From Embleya sp040605455 (lineage in GTDB: Bacteria; Actinomycetota; Actinomycetes; Streptomycetales; Streptomycetaceae): 64,000 nucleotides of DNA. Made by a program: the position numbers and the translations under genes. This document shows, piece by piece, positions 43,186 to 51,599 of the stretch. The stretch lies in assembly GCF_040605455.1 (NCBI RefSeq), contig NZ_JBEXCV010000019.1, forward strand, positions 20,985-84,984, read 5' to 3'. The first letter of the stretch is position 1. Each line of letters opens with the position of its first letter. The notes beneath the pieces were generated by a model that worked only from the letters and a program-made list of their open reading frames with translations, did not search any database and was not told where the DNA came from.

Positions 43186-44355
43186 GTGGATGTCGCCCGC
43201 GCCATGGCCCACGACCCACACGGCGTCTTCGCCCGGATGCGTGAGGCCGGCCCCGTGCACGCGATCGTCGCGCCGGACGGCAGCCCCGCGTGGTTGGTCA
43301 CCAGGTACGCGGATGTCCAGGCGGCACTCGGCGACCCGCGGTTCTCGCTGGACAAGAGGCATGCCAAGCCGGGCGGTTACAAGGGATTCGAACTCCCGCC
43401 CGCCCTGGACGCCAACCTGCTCAACATGGACCCGCCCGACCACACCCGCCTGCGCCGCCTCGCCGGCCAGGCATTCACCCCGCGGCACACCGCCGACCTG
43501 CGCCCTCGTCTCGAACGTACCGTCGAGTCCCTGGCCGACGACCTCACCAGCCGCGAACGTGTCGACCTGGTCAAGGACTTCGCTTCGCCCTTCGCGGTCG
43601 GCGTGATCTGCGAACTGCTCGGCGTCCCGGCCGAGTCCCGGTCCGACTTCCGCACCTGGACCAACGCCGTACTGGGCGCGGACGCCACCCGCGAGGGCAT
43701 CCGCTCGACGGTGCGCGAGATGTACGCGTTCTTCGTCGCGCTGCTCGCCGCCAAGCGCGCCGACCCCGGACCCGACCTGCTGTCCGCGCTGATCGCCGCG
43801 CGGGACGCCGACGACCGGCTCAGCGAGGACGAACTGACCTCCCTCGCCTTTCTGTTGCTCTTCGCGGGCTACGAGAATTCGGCCAACCTGATGGCCGGCG
43901 CCCTGTACGCGACGATCGAGGACGAGGCGTTGCGCGAAGCGCTGCGCGCCGATCCGGCGGCGGTTCCGGTGTTGGTCGAGGAGGTGGCCCGGCACATGTC
44001 GCCGGCCCTGCTCGCGATTCGCCGCTTCCCGCTCCAGGACCTCGAACTCGGCGGCGTCACCATCCCGGCCGGCGACACGGTCTTCCTCTCCATCGCCGCG
44101 GCCAACCGCGACCCGCGCCGCTATGCCCGCCCGGATCGGATCCAGTTGGACCGCCCCGATCCGGCCCGCCACCTGAGCTTCGGCCAGGGCATCCACTACT
44201 GCATCGGCGCACCCCTGGCCCGCCTGGAGGCCGAACTCGCGGTCCGCACCCTCTTGACCCGCTTCCCGAAGGCCCGCCGCCACGCGCCGATTTCCTGGCA
44301 GCCGTCGGTCCGAGTCCGCGGTCTGAGCAGCCTGCCGGTCGAACTCGGCAACTGA
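43186..44355 (+). CDS. Cytochrome P450 (bacterial class I)
   Basis: The 389-residue soluble monooxygenase has the heme loop FGQGIHYCIGAPLAR with Cys339 as the iron ligand, an ExxR in EEVARHMSP and the I-helix LLFAGYENSANL (residues 224-235). In the I-helix the usual acid-Thr pair reads Glu230-Asn-Ser232, so Ser replaces the oxygen-activating Thr. It needs ferredoxin and reductase partners, which are not adjacent. The substrate is unknown; macrolide-type CYP105/107 relatives look similar. The GTG at 43186 gives the usual short N-terminus. Confidence 0.94.
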   Translation: MDVARAMAHDPHGVFARMREAGPVHAIVAPDGSPAWLVTRYADVQAALGDPRFSLDKRHAKPGGYKGFELPPALDANLLNMDPPDHTRLRRLAGQAFTPRHTADLRPRLERTVESLADDLTSRERVDLVKDFASPFAVGVICELLGVPAESRSDFRTWTNAVLGADATREGIRSTVREMYAFFVALLAAKRADPGPDLLSALIAARDADDRLSEDELTSLAFLLLFAGYENSANLMAGALYATIEDEALREALRADPAAVPVLVEEVARHMSPALLAIRRFPLQDLELGGVTIPAGDTVFLSIAAANRDPRRYARPDRIQLDRPDPARHLSFGQGIHYCIGAPLARLEAELAVRTLLTRFPKARRHAPISWQPSVRVRGLSSLPVELGN

Positions 44356-44491
44356 CCTGCCCCACTCGTGTCGACCCTCGAACCCGCGCCCATACGGGGC
44401 GGGTTGCCGATTCCGGGTCACGGGCACGCGTCGGTATACACCGGATTCTCCGAATCGCTTCCATCCTCCCGCCCCTGGGAACAGTGAAGTG

Positions 44492-44505
44492 TCACAACTT
44501 TGTGA
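44492..44505. promoter_or_regulatory. TCACAA-CT-TTGTGA palindrome
   Basis: A perfect 6-2-6 inverted repeat lies 137 bp downstream of the P450 stop and about 140 bp upstream of a small membrane-protein gene, in the least GC-rich part of the gap. It has the form of a dimeric regulator's operator, GntR- or CRP-like in size. Confidence 0.4.
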
Positions 44506-44642
44506 GAACCCTGTGTGGCGGCCGGATTCGCGGTGACGTCCGGACTGAAAAGCACGACAGTGTATGCAGCACGACAGGAGATCGGTGGTGCGACGCCACG
44601 ACCGTCGAAGGGTGGCGTGCGCTGGATGGGGAGTCGGAGCAG

Positions 44643-44927
44643 ATGTCTGTTCGTCGAGCGATTGCCACGCACGTGCACGAGCACCGCGTACCCGACCGAG
44701 GGACCCACGACCGGGCGCTCCTGCGCACCCGAGGCGATCGGCCGTCGGGCGTGCGCTGGTGGACCCGGCGCACCACGCAGGCCGCCGCGATGGGCGCGCT
44801 GATGATCGTGGCGTTGGTCGTCGGGCCTTCGCTCGGCATCCTGCCGTCGCTGTCCGCGCGCGTCGACGGAGTCAGCCGGATCACCAACGTGGTCCACGAC
44901 TCGGACACGCCGGTCCACAAGCGCTGA
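44643..44927 (+). CDS. Small single-span membrane protein
   Basis: The 94-residue protein has an Arg- and His-rich N-terminal half, then one hydrophobic segment (AAAMGALMIVALVVGPSLGI, about residues 48-67) and a short polar tail VVHDSDTPVHKR. The topology suggests a cytosolic basic N-terminus and an outside C-terminus. GGAGCAG sits right before the ATG at 44643. Small proteins of this shape are common in streptomycetes and have no assigned role. The palindrome at 44492 may control it. Confidence 0.6.
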   Translation: MSVRRAIATHVHEHRVPDRGTHDRALLRTRGDRPSGVRWWTRRTTQAAAMGALMIVALVVGPSLGILPSLSARVDGVSRITNVVHDSDTPVHKR

Positions 44928-45017
44928 CCGGACGGCGCCTTCGCGCCCGACGGCCGGCTCGCCGTCGCGTCGCACCCCGACGGGGAGCCCGGCCGCTCAC
45001 TCCTGCGCACTCGGGCC

Positions 45018-45111
45018 GGGCCCGTGACCCACGCCGAGTCCATGGCCATGCCGAGCCGTGGCTGCCGCCGAGCCGGTAAGGCGCCGGGGACTCGGCATGG
45101 GTCACGGGCCC
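45018..45111. terminator. Long inverted repeat between convergent genes
   Basis: The arms 45018-45041 and 45088-45111 match over 24 bases with one mismatch, around a 46-base loop. It lies between a plus-strand gene ending at 44927 and a minus-strand gene ending at 45260, so a bidirectional terminator is the simplest reading. The rest of 44928-45259 contains no gene I can support. Confidence 0.6.
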
Positions 45112-45259
45112 GCTCCCACGCTCCCGGCACCCCCGCCTCCCGCACCTCCTCCGCCCGCCCGGATCAGAGCAACACCGACTCGATCACCCGGCGCAGGCCG
45201 ATCTCCAGGATCTGCGGGTCGTCCCAGTCGCGCGTGACGTGGTCGAACACCACGGTGCT

Positions 45260-45823
45260 CTACGCGGCGCGGCCTCGGGCGGGTTCGCCGAGGTGGCGCC
45301 GGTGGTACGACCGGGTCACGATCGCCAGGAGCGGTGCCCACAGCACCAGCGGCAGATACAGCACGCCGAGCAGGTCGGCGCCGGATTCGGTCATATCGTC
45401 GTGCGGGACGAGCCACCAGAACAGGAACTGGGCCCACAGCAGGACCAGAACCACCACACCGATGTAGGCAACCCGGGTGACGAGTACCGGATCCATCCTG
45501 CGCCCGCCCACGAACGGGACCCAGCGCGGCGGATGTTCACCCCACGGGCGAACCAGCCCGAGCGTGAGAAGGGCGGCCAGTTCGGTGCTCAGACTGAGAA
45601 AGATCACCCAAGGCGCGCCCCATCCCGTCATGTTCATCTTCGCGTAGCCCTGCTCGGTGTATCCGCCGTGGTTGCCGAACACGAGCGCGAACCGCCAGAT
45701 CGCCGACGGCAACGGGGTCAATGCCGCCGCGTGCGCGGCCAGGATCGCCCAGCGTGGGGCGGGCGGAACGACGGGGTCGGGCAGGGACGAAGGCGAAGCG
45801 GTGGTCCCCCGTGGTGTGATCAT
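45260..45823 (-). CDS. Four-helix membrane protein of unknown function
   Basis: The 187-residue protein has four predicted membrane helices: near RWAILAAHAAALTPLPSAIW, APWVIFLSLSTELAALLTLG, VTRVAYIGVVVLVLLWAQFL and LLGVLYLPLVLWAPLLAIV. GNHGGYTEQGYAKM forms an outside loop. No catalytic or transport motif is evident. The start at 45823 is chosen as the first ATG giving a short Pro/Ser N-terminus; the ribosome site is weak. It resembles hypothetical integral membrane proteins of streptomycetes. Confidence 0.7.
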   Translation of the reverse strand: MITPRGTTASPSSLPDPVVPPAPRWAILAAHAAALTPLPSAIWRFALVFGNHGGYTEQGYAKMNMTGWGAPWVIFLSLSTELAALLTLGLVRPWGEHPPRWVPFVGGRRMDPVLVTRVAYIGVVVLVLLWAQFLFWWLVPHDDMTESGADLLGVLYLPLVLWAPLLAIVTRSYHRRHLGEPARGRAA

Positions 45824-46183
45824 GTACGGAATTCTGCCGGCGGGGGTCGGCACGGGACGTCGGCGAACGGACCGGGGTCCGGGTCGGTCTCGGGGATGAG
45901 CGGCGGGGCGCGGGTACCGCCGAGGTCGGATCCGGGCCTGGTCGGGCCCGGTTGGGCGTGGCCGGAGTGGCCGGCCGCACGGTGCGGAGCGGAGCGGTCC
46001 GGGCTCCGACCGGAGCGGTTTCGGCTCGGTACGGAGTGGCCCTGTGCGCAGTGGCTCTGCCGGCGGGGACCCGGCGTCGGGGTGTGCCCGCGTCGGATGC
46101 CCCGGTGCGCCGAACCGGTGAACTCCGGCCGAGTCGTGCGTGTCCTCGCGATCGCGGTCCCGGACATGTGCAAGACACTCGAC
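45824..46183. other. Gap with GGAGCGG-type short repeats
   Basis: This 360-bp divergent gap between the membrane protein and the NodB deacetylase holds many degenerate CGGAGCGGT / GGCTC words between 45970 and 46060. No gene is supported. Promoters for both flanking genes should lie here but none is clear. Confidence 0.5.
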
Positions 46184-46906
46184 ATGGACACCACCTCTGC
46201 CACGTCGCGCCGTACGTTGCTGATGGGCGCCGCCGCCACCCTCGGTCTTCTCTCCGTCGCCACCCCGTGCGCCGTCGCCACCGACGGACAGCCCACCCCC
46301 CGCCCCGCCTTCGTCCAGGAGCCGGTGTGCGAGGTCGAGGCCGGGCCGCAGCGCATCGCGGTGACCTTCGACGACGGACCCCATCCCGAGTACACCCCGC
46401 AGGTGCTGCGTGTGCTGCGGCGATTCCGGGTGTGCGCGACGTTCTGCGTCGTGGGTACGCAGGTCGAGCGTCACCCCGAGCTGCTCCGCGCGATCCACCA
46501 CGAGGGTCACGCGATCGCCGGCCACTCGTGGTCGCACGCCGATCTGCAACAACTTCCGCCGGCCGGCGTCGCGCAGGAGGTGGAACGCAACCTGACCGCG
46601 ATCGACCGAGTACTGCCGGGCCTTCGGGTCGGTTGGTTCCGCGCGCCGTACAACCGCTGGTCGCCCGAGGTGATGGGCGAGCTGAGCGCGAACGGCCTTC
46701 GCCCGCTGGGCTGGTCGGTCGATCCGCGCGACTGGGAGCAGCCGGGCACAGCCGAGATCGCCAAGCGCGTTCTGGCCGCGACCACGACCGGCTCGATCAT
46801 CCTCAACCACGACGCGGGCGGCGACCGCACCCAGACGGTGGCCGCGCTGGACCTGTGGCTGCCTCGACTCCTGGCGAACGGATACCGCTTCGTCCAGCCG
46901 ACCTGA
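46184..46906 (+). CDS. Tat-exported polysaccharide deacetylase (NodB domain)
   Basis: The 240-residue precursor has a twin-arginine signal (TSRRTLLMGAAATLGLL, residues 7-23). The NodB domain follows with the catalytic Asp63 and metal Asp64 in VTFDDGPHPEY, metal His114 and His118 in GHSWSHADL, and RAPYNRWSP, GWSVDPRDW and ILNHDAGG. It removes acetyl groups from chitin-, peptidoglycan- or xylan-type polymers outside the cell. The ATG at 46184 gives the cleanest signal peptide; the longer frame upstream is GC-rich noise. Confidence 0.92.
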   Translation: MDTTSATSRRTLLMGAAATLGLLSVATPCAVATDGQPTPRPAFVQEPVCEVEAGPQRIAVTFDDGPHPEYTPQVLRVLRRFRVCATFCVVGTQVERHPELLRAIHHEGHAIAGHSWSHADLQQLPPAGVAQEVERNLTAIDRVLPGLRVGWFRAPYNRWSPEVMGELSANGLRPLGWSVDPRDWEQPGTAEIAKRVLAATTTGSIILNHDAGGDRTQTVAALDLWLPRLLANGYRFVQPT

Positions 46907-47001
46907 CACCCTTACGCACCGGCAACCGTCGCCTCCGCCCCTGGGCCCGATCAAGCGGCGGCGGGCGACGGCACGGCACGGGGTGGGACGAGTGCCGGAG
47001 G

Positions 47002-47511
47002 TCAGGGCCGTTCGGCGTGTTTGTCCGGGTGGGTGTGGTCGAAGGCGTCTGCGCGGTGGGTACAGGTGTCGCAGCGGCCACTCAGGGCGACGGCCGTCGG
47101 GTCGAGGGCGAAGCCCAGTTCGGTGGCCAGCCGGGAGGCGACCTCGTCGAGCAGGTCGCCCGGCGCGTGGCTGACCGTGCCGCAGAGGCGGCAACGTACG
47201 TGTACGTGTGCGCCGCCCACCAGGTGGCCCGCCAGGTGATAGGTGGCCGCGTCGTGGCGCAGACGGGTGAAGGCGACCAGGTCGAGGCGTTCCAGGGCGT
47301 CCAACGCGCGGTAGATGGTGGTCCGGTGCACGCCCGGCGCCGTGCGGGACACCGCAGCGAAGATCGCGTCGGCGCTCAGATGCTCGTCGGCGTCCGCGAG
47401 TACCCGAAGCACCGCGGTGCGCGCCACCGTGACCCGCTCGCCGTGCGCGCGGATCTGCCGCACCGCCTCGGCGATCGGGTCGGGGGTGGGGTGCTGCACA
47501 CCGTCGTCCAT
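47002..47511 (-). CDS. Fur-family metalloregulator
   Basis: The 169-residue protein has the Fur winged helix (ERVTVARTAVLRVLADA, SRTAPGVHRTTIYRALDALE) and a dimer domain with HVHVRCRLCG (His102, His104, Cys107, Cys110) and a second pair Cys147-x2-Cys150. The four cysteines form a structural zinc site as in Zur- and PerR-type proteins. Sensed metal is unknown; the divergent corrin operon suggests Co, Zn or Ni. The ATG at 47511 directly abuts a 17-bp palindrome, so autoregulation is likely. The 94 bp to the convergent NodB gene are empty. Confidence 0.9.
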   Translation of the reverse strand: MDDGVQHPTPDPIAEAVRQIRAHGERVTVARTAVLRVLADADEHLSADAIFAAVSRTAPGVHRTTIYRALDALERLDLVAFTRLRHDAATYHLAGHLVGGAHVHVRCRLCGTVSHAPGDLLDEVASRLATELGFALDPTAVALSGRCDTCTHRADAFDHTHPDKHAERP

Positions 47512-47528
47512 ATGCAACAGTGTCGCAT
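47512..47528. promoter_or_regulatory. 17-bp palindrome, probable operator of the Fur-family gene
   Basis: ATGCAACAGTGTCGCAT is an inverted repeat (ATGCaACA / TGTcGCAT, 7 of 8 pairs) touching the regulator's start codon and lying 75 bp before the cobG start. Its length and symmetry fit a Fur-type box controlling both divergent genes. Confidence 0.5.
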
Positions 47529-47603
47529 CTGGCCGGTCGGCAACCGACATGGGGTGACAGGCCGGGCATACCGATACGAGACGTCGAGGCGCGACGAAGG
47601 GCG

Positions 47604-48965
47604 GTGGGTGCGGTGGTGGTCCGAGAGCGCGACGACGCCTGCCCCGGAGTCGTGGACGCGTCCCCGGCCGACGACGGCCTGATCGCGCGCGTACGCCTCC
47701 CCGGCGGCCGGCTCGACCCCGACCAGATACACGAACTCGCACTCCTGGCACGGCGATTCGGTACCGGCTCGGTCGACCTGACGGCACGCGCCAACATGCA
47801 ATTGCGCGGCCTGGCCGAAGCGGACCTGCCCGCGCTCGCCGACGCCATCGCCGCAGCCGGCCTGATGCCCTCCCGCAGCCACGACCGCGTGCGCAACATC
47901 CTCGCGAGCCCACTCGCCGGCCGCGATCCGAGCGCCCTGCTGGACGCCGACGCCGTACTCACCGCCCTCGATCACGCCCTGTGCGCGACCCCGGACCTGA
48001 CCGCCCTCTCCGGCCGCTTCCTGATCGGCATCGACGACGGCGGACTCCCGATCGCCTCGGCCCGCCACGACCTGGACCTCGTCGCACTCACCAAGCACGC
48101 CTTCGCGCTGCACGTCGCCGGCCACGACACCACCTGGCGCTTCGGCCCCGCCGACGCCCCGGCAGCCATCGTGCGCGCGGCCCGCGCGTTCCTGACCGCC
48201 CGAGCCCACACCGGCGCCTGGCACATCCGCGAACTGCCCGGCGGTGCCGCCCGTTTCGCCGCCCTCCTCGCGGTCGACCCCGCCCCCTTCGCAGGCCCCG
48301 GGCCCGTCACCACGCCCGGCGGGAACCACGCACCGACCACCCCGGACGCCGCACGACTCCGTCAACGCGGCGGCAGCCGGCCACCGATCGGGGTACTCGC
48401 GCAATCCGACGGCCGCTTCGCCGTCGGAGCCCTGGTGCCACTCGGACGCTTGACGCGGCAACACCTGGCCGCCCTGGTCGGATTGCGGACGGAGCTGCGG
48501 ATCACCAGCGCCAGAGGCGTCGTGGTCCGTGACGTGACCGACCCCGCCGCGACCGTGGCCGCCCTCGAAGCAGCCGGCCTGCCGTGCGACCCCGCTTCCC
48601 CGTGGCGCGGCGTGACCGCGTGCAGCGGCCTGGGCGCGTGCCGCCGAGCACTGGCCGACGTGCGCACCGAGGCCACTCGACACGCATTGGGCCGCTCCTC
48701 CCGCGACACCCCACTCGGGGGCGCGGATCGTTCGAGCACCGATCGTTCGCCCGCCGACCGCCCCCAAGCCCTCGACCGCGCCGACACCCACTGGGTCGGC
48801 TGCTCCCGCGCATGCGGCAAGCCCGCCGGCGCGACGCTGCTGGTTGCCCGCGAGGACGGCACGTACGAAACCGTCCCGCCCGGTGGGGCACCCACACCGA
48901 CATCCGCACCACCGTCGGTCCGCCCGCCCGCCCCGGGCTCACCCACGCCGTCCACTCCGGTATGA
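47604..48965 (+). CDS. cobG: Precorrin-3B synthase (CobG)
   Basis: This 453-residue protein of the nitrite/sulfite reductase fold hydroxylates precorrin-3A using an iron-sulfur cluster in the aerobic cobalamin route. The ferredoxin-like half (LARRFGTGSVDLTARANMQL) is followed by the cluster ligands Cys340, Cys346 (ACSGLGACRRAL), Cys400 and Cys404 (VGCSRACGKPAG). Between Cys346 and Cys400 there are 53 residues, longer than usual because of a Ser/Asp/Arg-rich insert (DRSSTDRSPADRPQ), and the C-terminus is a Pro/Thr tail. The GTG at 47604 with GAAGGG upstream is preferred; upstream GTGs reach into the operator. Confidence 0.88.
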   Translation: MGAVVVRERDDACPGVVDASPADDGLIARVRLPGGRLDPDQIHELALLARRFGTGSVDLTARANMQLRGLAEADLPALADAIAAAGLMPSRSHDRVRNILASPLAGRDPSALLDADAVLTALDHALCATPDLTALSGRFLIGIDDGGLPIASARHDLDLVALTKHAFALHVAGHDTTWRFGPADAPAAIVRAARAFLTARAHTGAWHIRELPGGAARFAALLAVDPAPFAGPGPVTTPGGNHAPTTPDAARLRQRGGSRPPIGVLAQSDGRFAVGALVPLGRLTRQHLAALVGLRTELRITSARGVVVRDVTDPAATVAALEAAGLPCDPASPWRGVTACSGLGACRRALADVRTEATRHALGRSSRDTPLGGADRSSTDRSPADRPQALDRADTHWVGCSRACGKPAGATLLVAREDGTYETVPPGGAPTPTSAPPSVRPPAPGSPTPSTPV

Positions 48966-49120
48966 CGGTCGACGGCCCCCGCCCGGCAGGTGCATCGGGC
49001 ACGAAACCCCATGCCCGACCGGCCGGGCAACGTGCGTGCGCGACCACGAGCGCGACCCGCCCCCCGCCGCGCACACCGACGACAACCCTCACCACCCCCT
49101 CGGGCAAAGGAGCAGCCGAC

Positions 49121-49747
49121 GTGGATGACTGGATCAAGGACGGAGCCGAGATCTACCGGCGTTCGTTCGCGACCATCCGGGCCGAGGCGGACCTGTCCCG
49201 CTTTCCCGAGGACGTCTCGCGAGTCGTCGTCCGGATGATCCACGCGTGCGGCATGACCGACCTCCCGCAGGACGTCGGCTTCCACCCGGACGTGGCCCGC
49301 GCCGGCGCCGAGGCGCTGCGGGCCGGCGCGCCGATCCTGTGCGACGCCAACATGGTCGCGTCCGGAGTCACCCGCAAGCGGCTGCCCAAGGACAACGACG
49401 TGCGCTGCCTGCTCACCGACCCGCGCACGCCGGTCCTGGCCGCCGAGCAGCACACCACCCGCAGCGCCGCCGCCGTGGACCTTTGGGTCGACGACCTCGC
49501 CGGGGCCGTGGTCGCGGTCGGGAACGCGCCCACCGCGCTGTTCCGCTTGCTCGAACTGATCGACCAGGGCGCCCCGCACCCCGCCGTGATCATCGGGATC
49601 CCGGTCGGCTTCATCGGCGCGGCCGAGTCCAAACAGGCCCTGGCCGAGCACCGCGCCGGCATCCCCTACCTCGTCGTACACGGCCGCCGCGGTGGCAGCG
49701 CGATGACCGCCGCCGTCCTGAACGCACTGGCGAGCGAACAAGAATAG
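49121..49747 (+). CDS. cobH: Precorrin-8X methylmutase (CobH)
   Basis: The 208-residue enzyme moves the C-11 methyl to C-12, forming hydrogenobyrinate. The catalytic His41 lies in VRMIHACGMTD, and the core blocks are GAPILCDANMVASGVTRKRL, VAVGNAPTALFRLLELI and IIGIPVGFIGAAESK. The GTG at 49121 has AAAGGAG eight bases upstream and gives exactly the family length. The longer frame from 48584 is the cobG shadow. It follows cobG by 155 bp and precedes cobIJ by 160 bp. Confidence 0.95.
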   Translation: MDDWIKDGAEIYRRSFATIRAEADLSRFPEDVSRVVVRMIHACGMTDLPQDVGFHPDVARAGAEALRAGAPILCDANMVASGVTRKRLPKDNDVRCLLTDPRTPVLAAEQHTTRSAAAVDLWVDDLAGAVVAVGNAPTALFRLLELIDQGAPHPAVIIGIPVGFIGAAESKQALAEHRAGIPYLVVHGRRGGSAMTAAVLNALASEQE

Positions 49748-49761
49748 GCGTCGGACAAGAG

Positions 49762-49813
49762 CCCGGAGCCGAACACCCGGAGCCGAACACCCGGAGCCGA
49801 GCACCCGGAGCGG
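49762..49813. repeat. 14-bp tandem repeat between cobH and cobIJ
   Basis: CCCGGAGCCGAACA occurs twice exactly, then as CCCGGAGCCGAGCA and a partial copy (CCCGGAGCGG). It fills part of the 160-bp gap just after the cobH stop. Confidence 0.8.
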
Positions 49814-49907
49814 TACGCCCAAAGCCGAGCGCCCCGAGCCCACCGACAAACCCGGCCGACCTGCGCCGCCGCAGCACACCCACCCACACACCCCCCAGGA
49901 GCACAGC

Positions 49908-51452
49908 GTGACCACCACCGGCCGCCTGTACGGCATCGGCCTCGGCCCGGGCGACCCCGAGCTGATCACCCTCAAGGCCCATCGCCTGATCACCTCGGCC
50001 GATGTGGTCGCCTACCCGGTCAAGAAGGGCGCGCGCGGCGTCGCGATCGCCATCGCCGAGCCCTACCTGAGCGACACTCAGCTCCGCCTCCCGCTCGAAT
50101 ACCCGGTGACCACCGAGAGCACCGACCACCCGGGCGGGTACGACGGCGCGCTCGCCGACTACTACGACTCGACCGCCGCCGAGATCGCCGCGCATCTGGA
50201 CGCCGGTCGCGACGTCGCGGTGCTGTGCGAGGGCGACCCGTTCTTCTACGGCTCGTACATGTACTGGCACGAACGCCTCGCCGACCGCTACCCGGTCGAG
50301 GTCGTCCCCGGGGTGACCTCGGTCAGCGGCGCCGCCGCCGTGCTGGGTCGGCCCCTCGTGCAGCACGACGAGGTGCTCACGATCCTGCCCGGCACGCTCC
50401 CGCCCGATGTGCTCGCGGCGCGGCTGCGGACCACCGACTCGGCCGCGGTGATCAAGCTCGGCAAGCGGCATTTCCCAGCCGTTCGGGGTGCGTTCGAGCA
50501 GGCCGGGCTGGCCGATCGCACCTGGTACGTGGAGCGCGCGACCACCGATCGACAGCAGGTGCGTCCGCTCGCCGACGTGATCCCGGACGACGTCCCGTAC
50601 TTCTCTCTCGTGATCACTCCATCCACGTCCCCCGGCGGCGAGTTCGCGACCAACCGCACCCCTCGTGTGCCCGAGCCGGCGTATGTGGTGCCCGAACCCA
50701 CCGGCGAGCTCGGCTCGATCGACGTGGTCGGTCTCGGGCCGGCCGGTCCGGAATGGCTCACCCCCGACGCGCACGCCGCGCTCGCCGCCGCGGACCACGT
50801 GGTCGGCTACGGCCCGTACGTGGACCGCGTCCAGCCCCGTCCCGGCCAGAAGCGGCATCGCACCGACAACCGGGTCGAGGCCGAACGCGCGCGCCACGCC
50901 ATCGGATTGGCCGAGGCGGGTGGCCGGGTCGCGGTGGTCTCCTCCGGCGACGCGGGCGTGTTCGCGATGGCGTCCGCCGTGCTGGAGGCCGCGCACGAGA
51001 CGGCGACCGAGGTCCCGGTCCGGGTGGTCGCCGGGCTGTCCGCCATGCAGGCTGTGGCGTCTCGCGCAGGGGCGCCGCTGGGCCACGACTTCTGCGTGAT
51101 CAGCCTGTCCGCGATCCTCAAGCCGTGGGACGTGATCCAGCGTCGGCTTACCGCCGCCGCCGAGGCGGACCTCGCGGTCGCGATCTACAACCCGGCCTCC
51201 AAGACCCGGCGCACCCAGGTCGCCGAGGCCCGCGACCTGTTCCTCAGGCACCGCGCCCCGAACACCCCGGTCGTGGTGGGCCGCGACGTCGGCGGGCCGA
51301 CCGAGGCGGTGCACGTGGTCCGGCTGGCCGACCTGGATCCGGAGGTGGTCGACATGCGTACGCTGCTGATCATCGGCTCGTCGCAGACCCGCACCTACCG
51401 CCGGCCGGACGGCAGCACCGGCGTGTACACGCCGCGGCGCTACCCGGCCTGA
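49908..51452 (+). CDS. cobIJ: Fused precorrin-2 C20- and precorrin-3B C17-methyltransferase
   Basis: The 514-residue protein joins two SAM-dependent uroporphyrin-type methyltransferases. CobI is residues 1-245 (LYGIGLGPGDPELITLKAHR, AVLCEGDPFFYGSYMY, EVVPGVTSVSGAAA). CobJ is about 260-514 (DVVGLGPAGPEWLTPDAHAA, VAVVSSGDAGVFAMAS, YNPASKTRRTQVAEARDLFL). Together they methylate precorrin-2 at C20 and precorrin-3B at C17 with ring contraction, the steps before and after CobG. This fusion is common in actinomycetes. The GTG at 49908 has AGGAGCACAGC upstream. Confidence 0.95.
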   Translation: MTTTGRLYGIGLGPGDPELITLKAHRLITSADVVAYPVKKGARGVAIAIAEPYLSDTQLRLPLEYPVTTESTDHPGGYDGALADYYDSTAAEIAAHLDAGRDVAVLCEGDPFFYGSYMYWHERLADRYPVEVVPGVTSVSGAAAVLGRPLVQHDEVLTILPGTLPPDVLAARLRTTDSAAVIKLGKRHFPAVRGAFEQAGLADRTWYVERATTDRQQVRPLADVIPDDVPYFSLVITPSTSPGGEFATNRTPRVPEPAYVVPEPTGELGSIDVVGLGPAGPEWLTPDAHAALAAADHVVGYGPYVDRVQPRPGQKRHRTDNRVEAERARHAIGLAEAGGRVAVVSSGDAGVFAMASAVLEAAHETATEVPVRVVAGLSAMQAVASRAGAPLGHDFCVISLSAILKPWDVIQRRLTAAAEADLAVAIYNPASKTRRTQVAEARDLFLRHRAPNTPVVVGRDVGGPTEAVHVVRLADLDPEVVDMRTLLIIGSSQTRTYRRPDGSTGVYTPRRYPA

Positions 51453-51599
51453 CGAGCCGGGGCACCCGTGTCGACGATCCTCCGTCGGGTCGGACCACCC
51501 CGCCCGGGGCCGCGGCCCGGCGCGGCCGACCCGCAGCCCGGTCGGGACGCCAGGATCGACTCGCGGCGGTCGTGTGTCACAGTGACTGGCGTGCGCGAC

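Noticed and set aside
45052..45075. Second inner hairpin in the loop of the long inverted repeat at 45018-45111
   Set aside because: Pairing is partial and expected by chance at this GC content.
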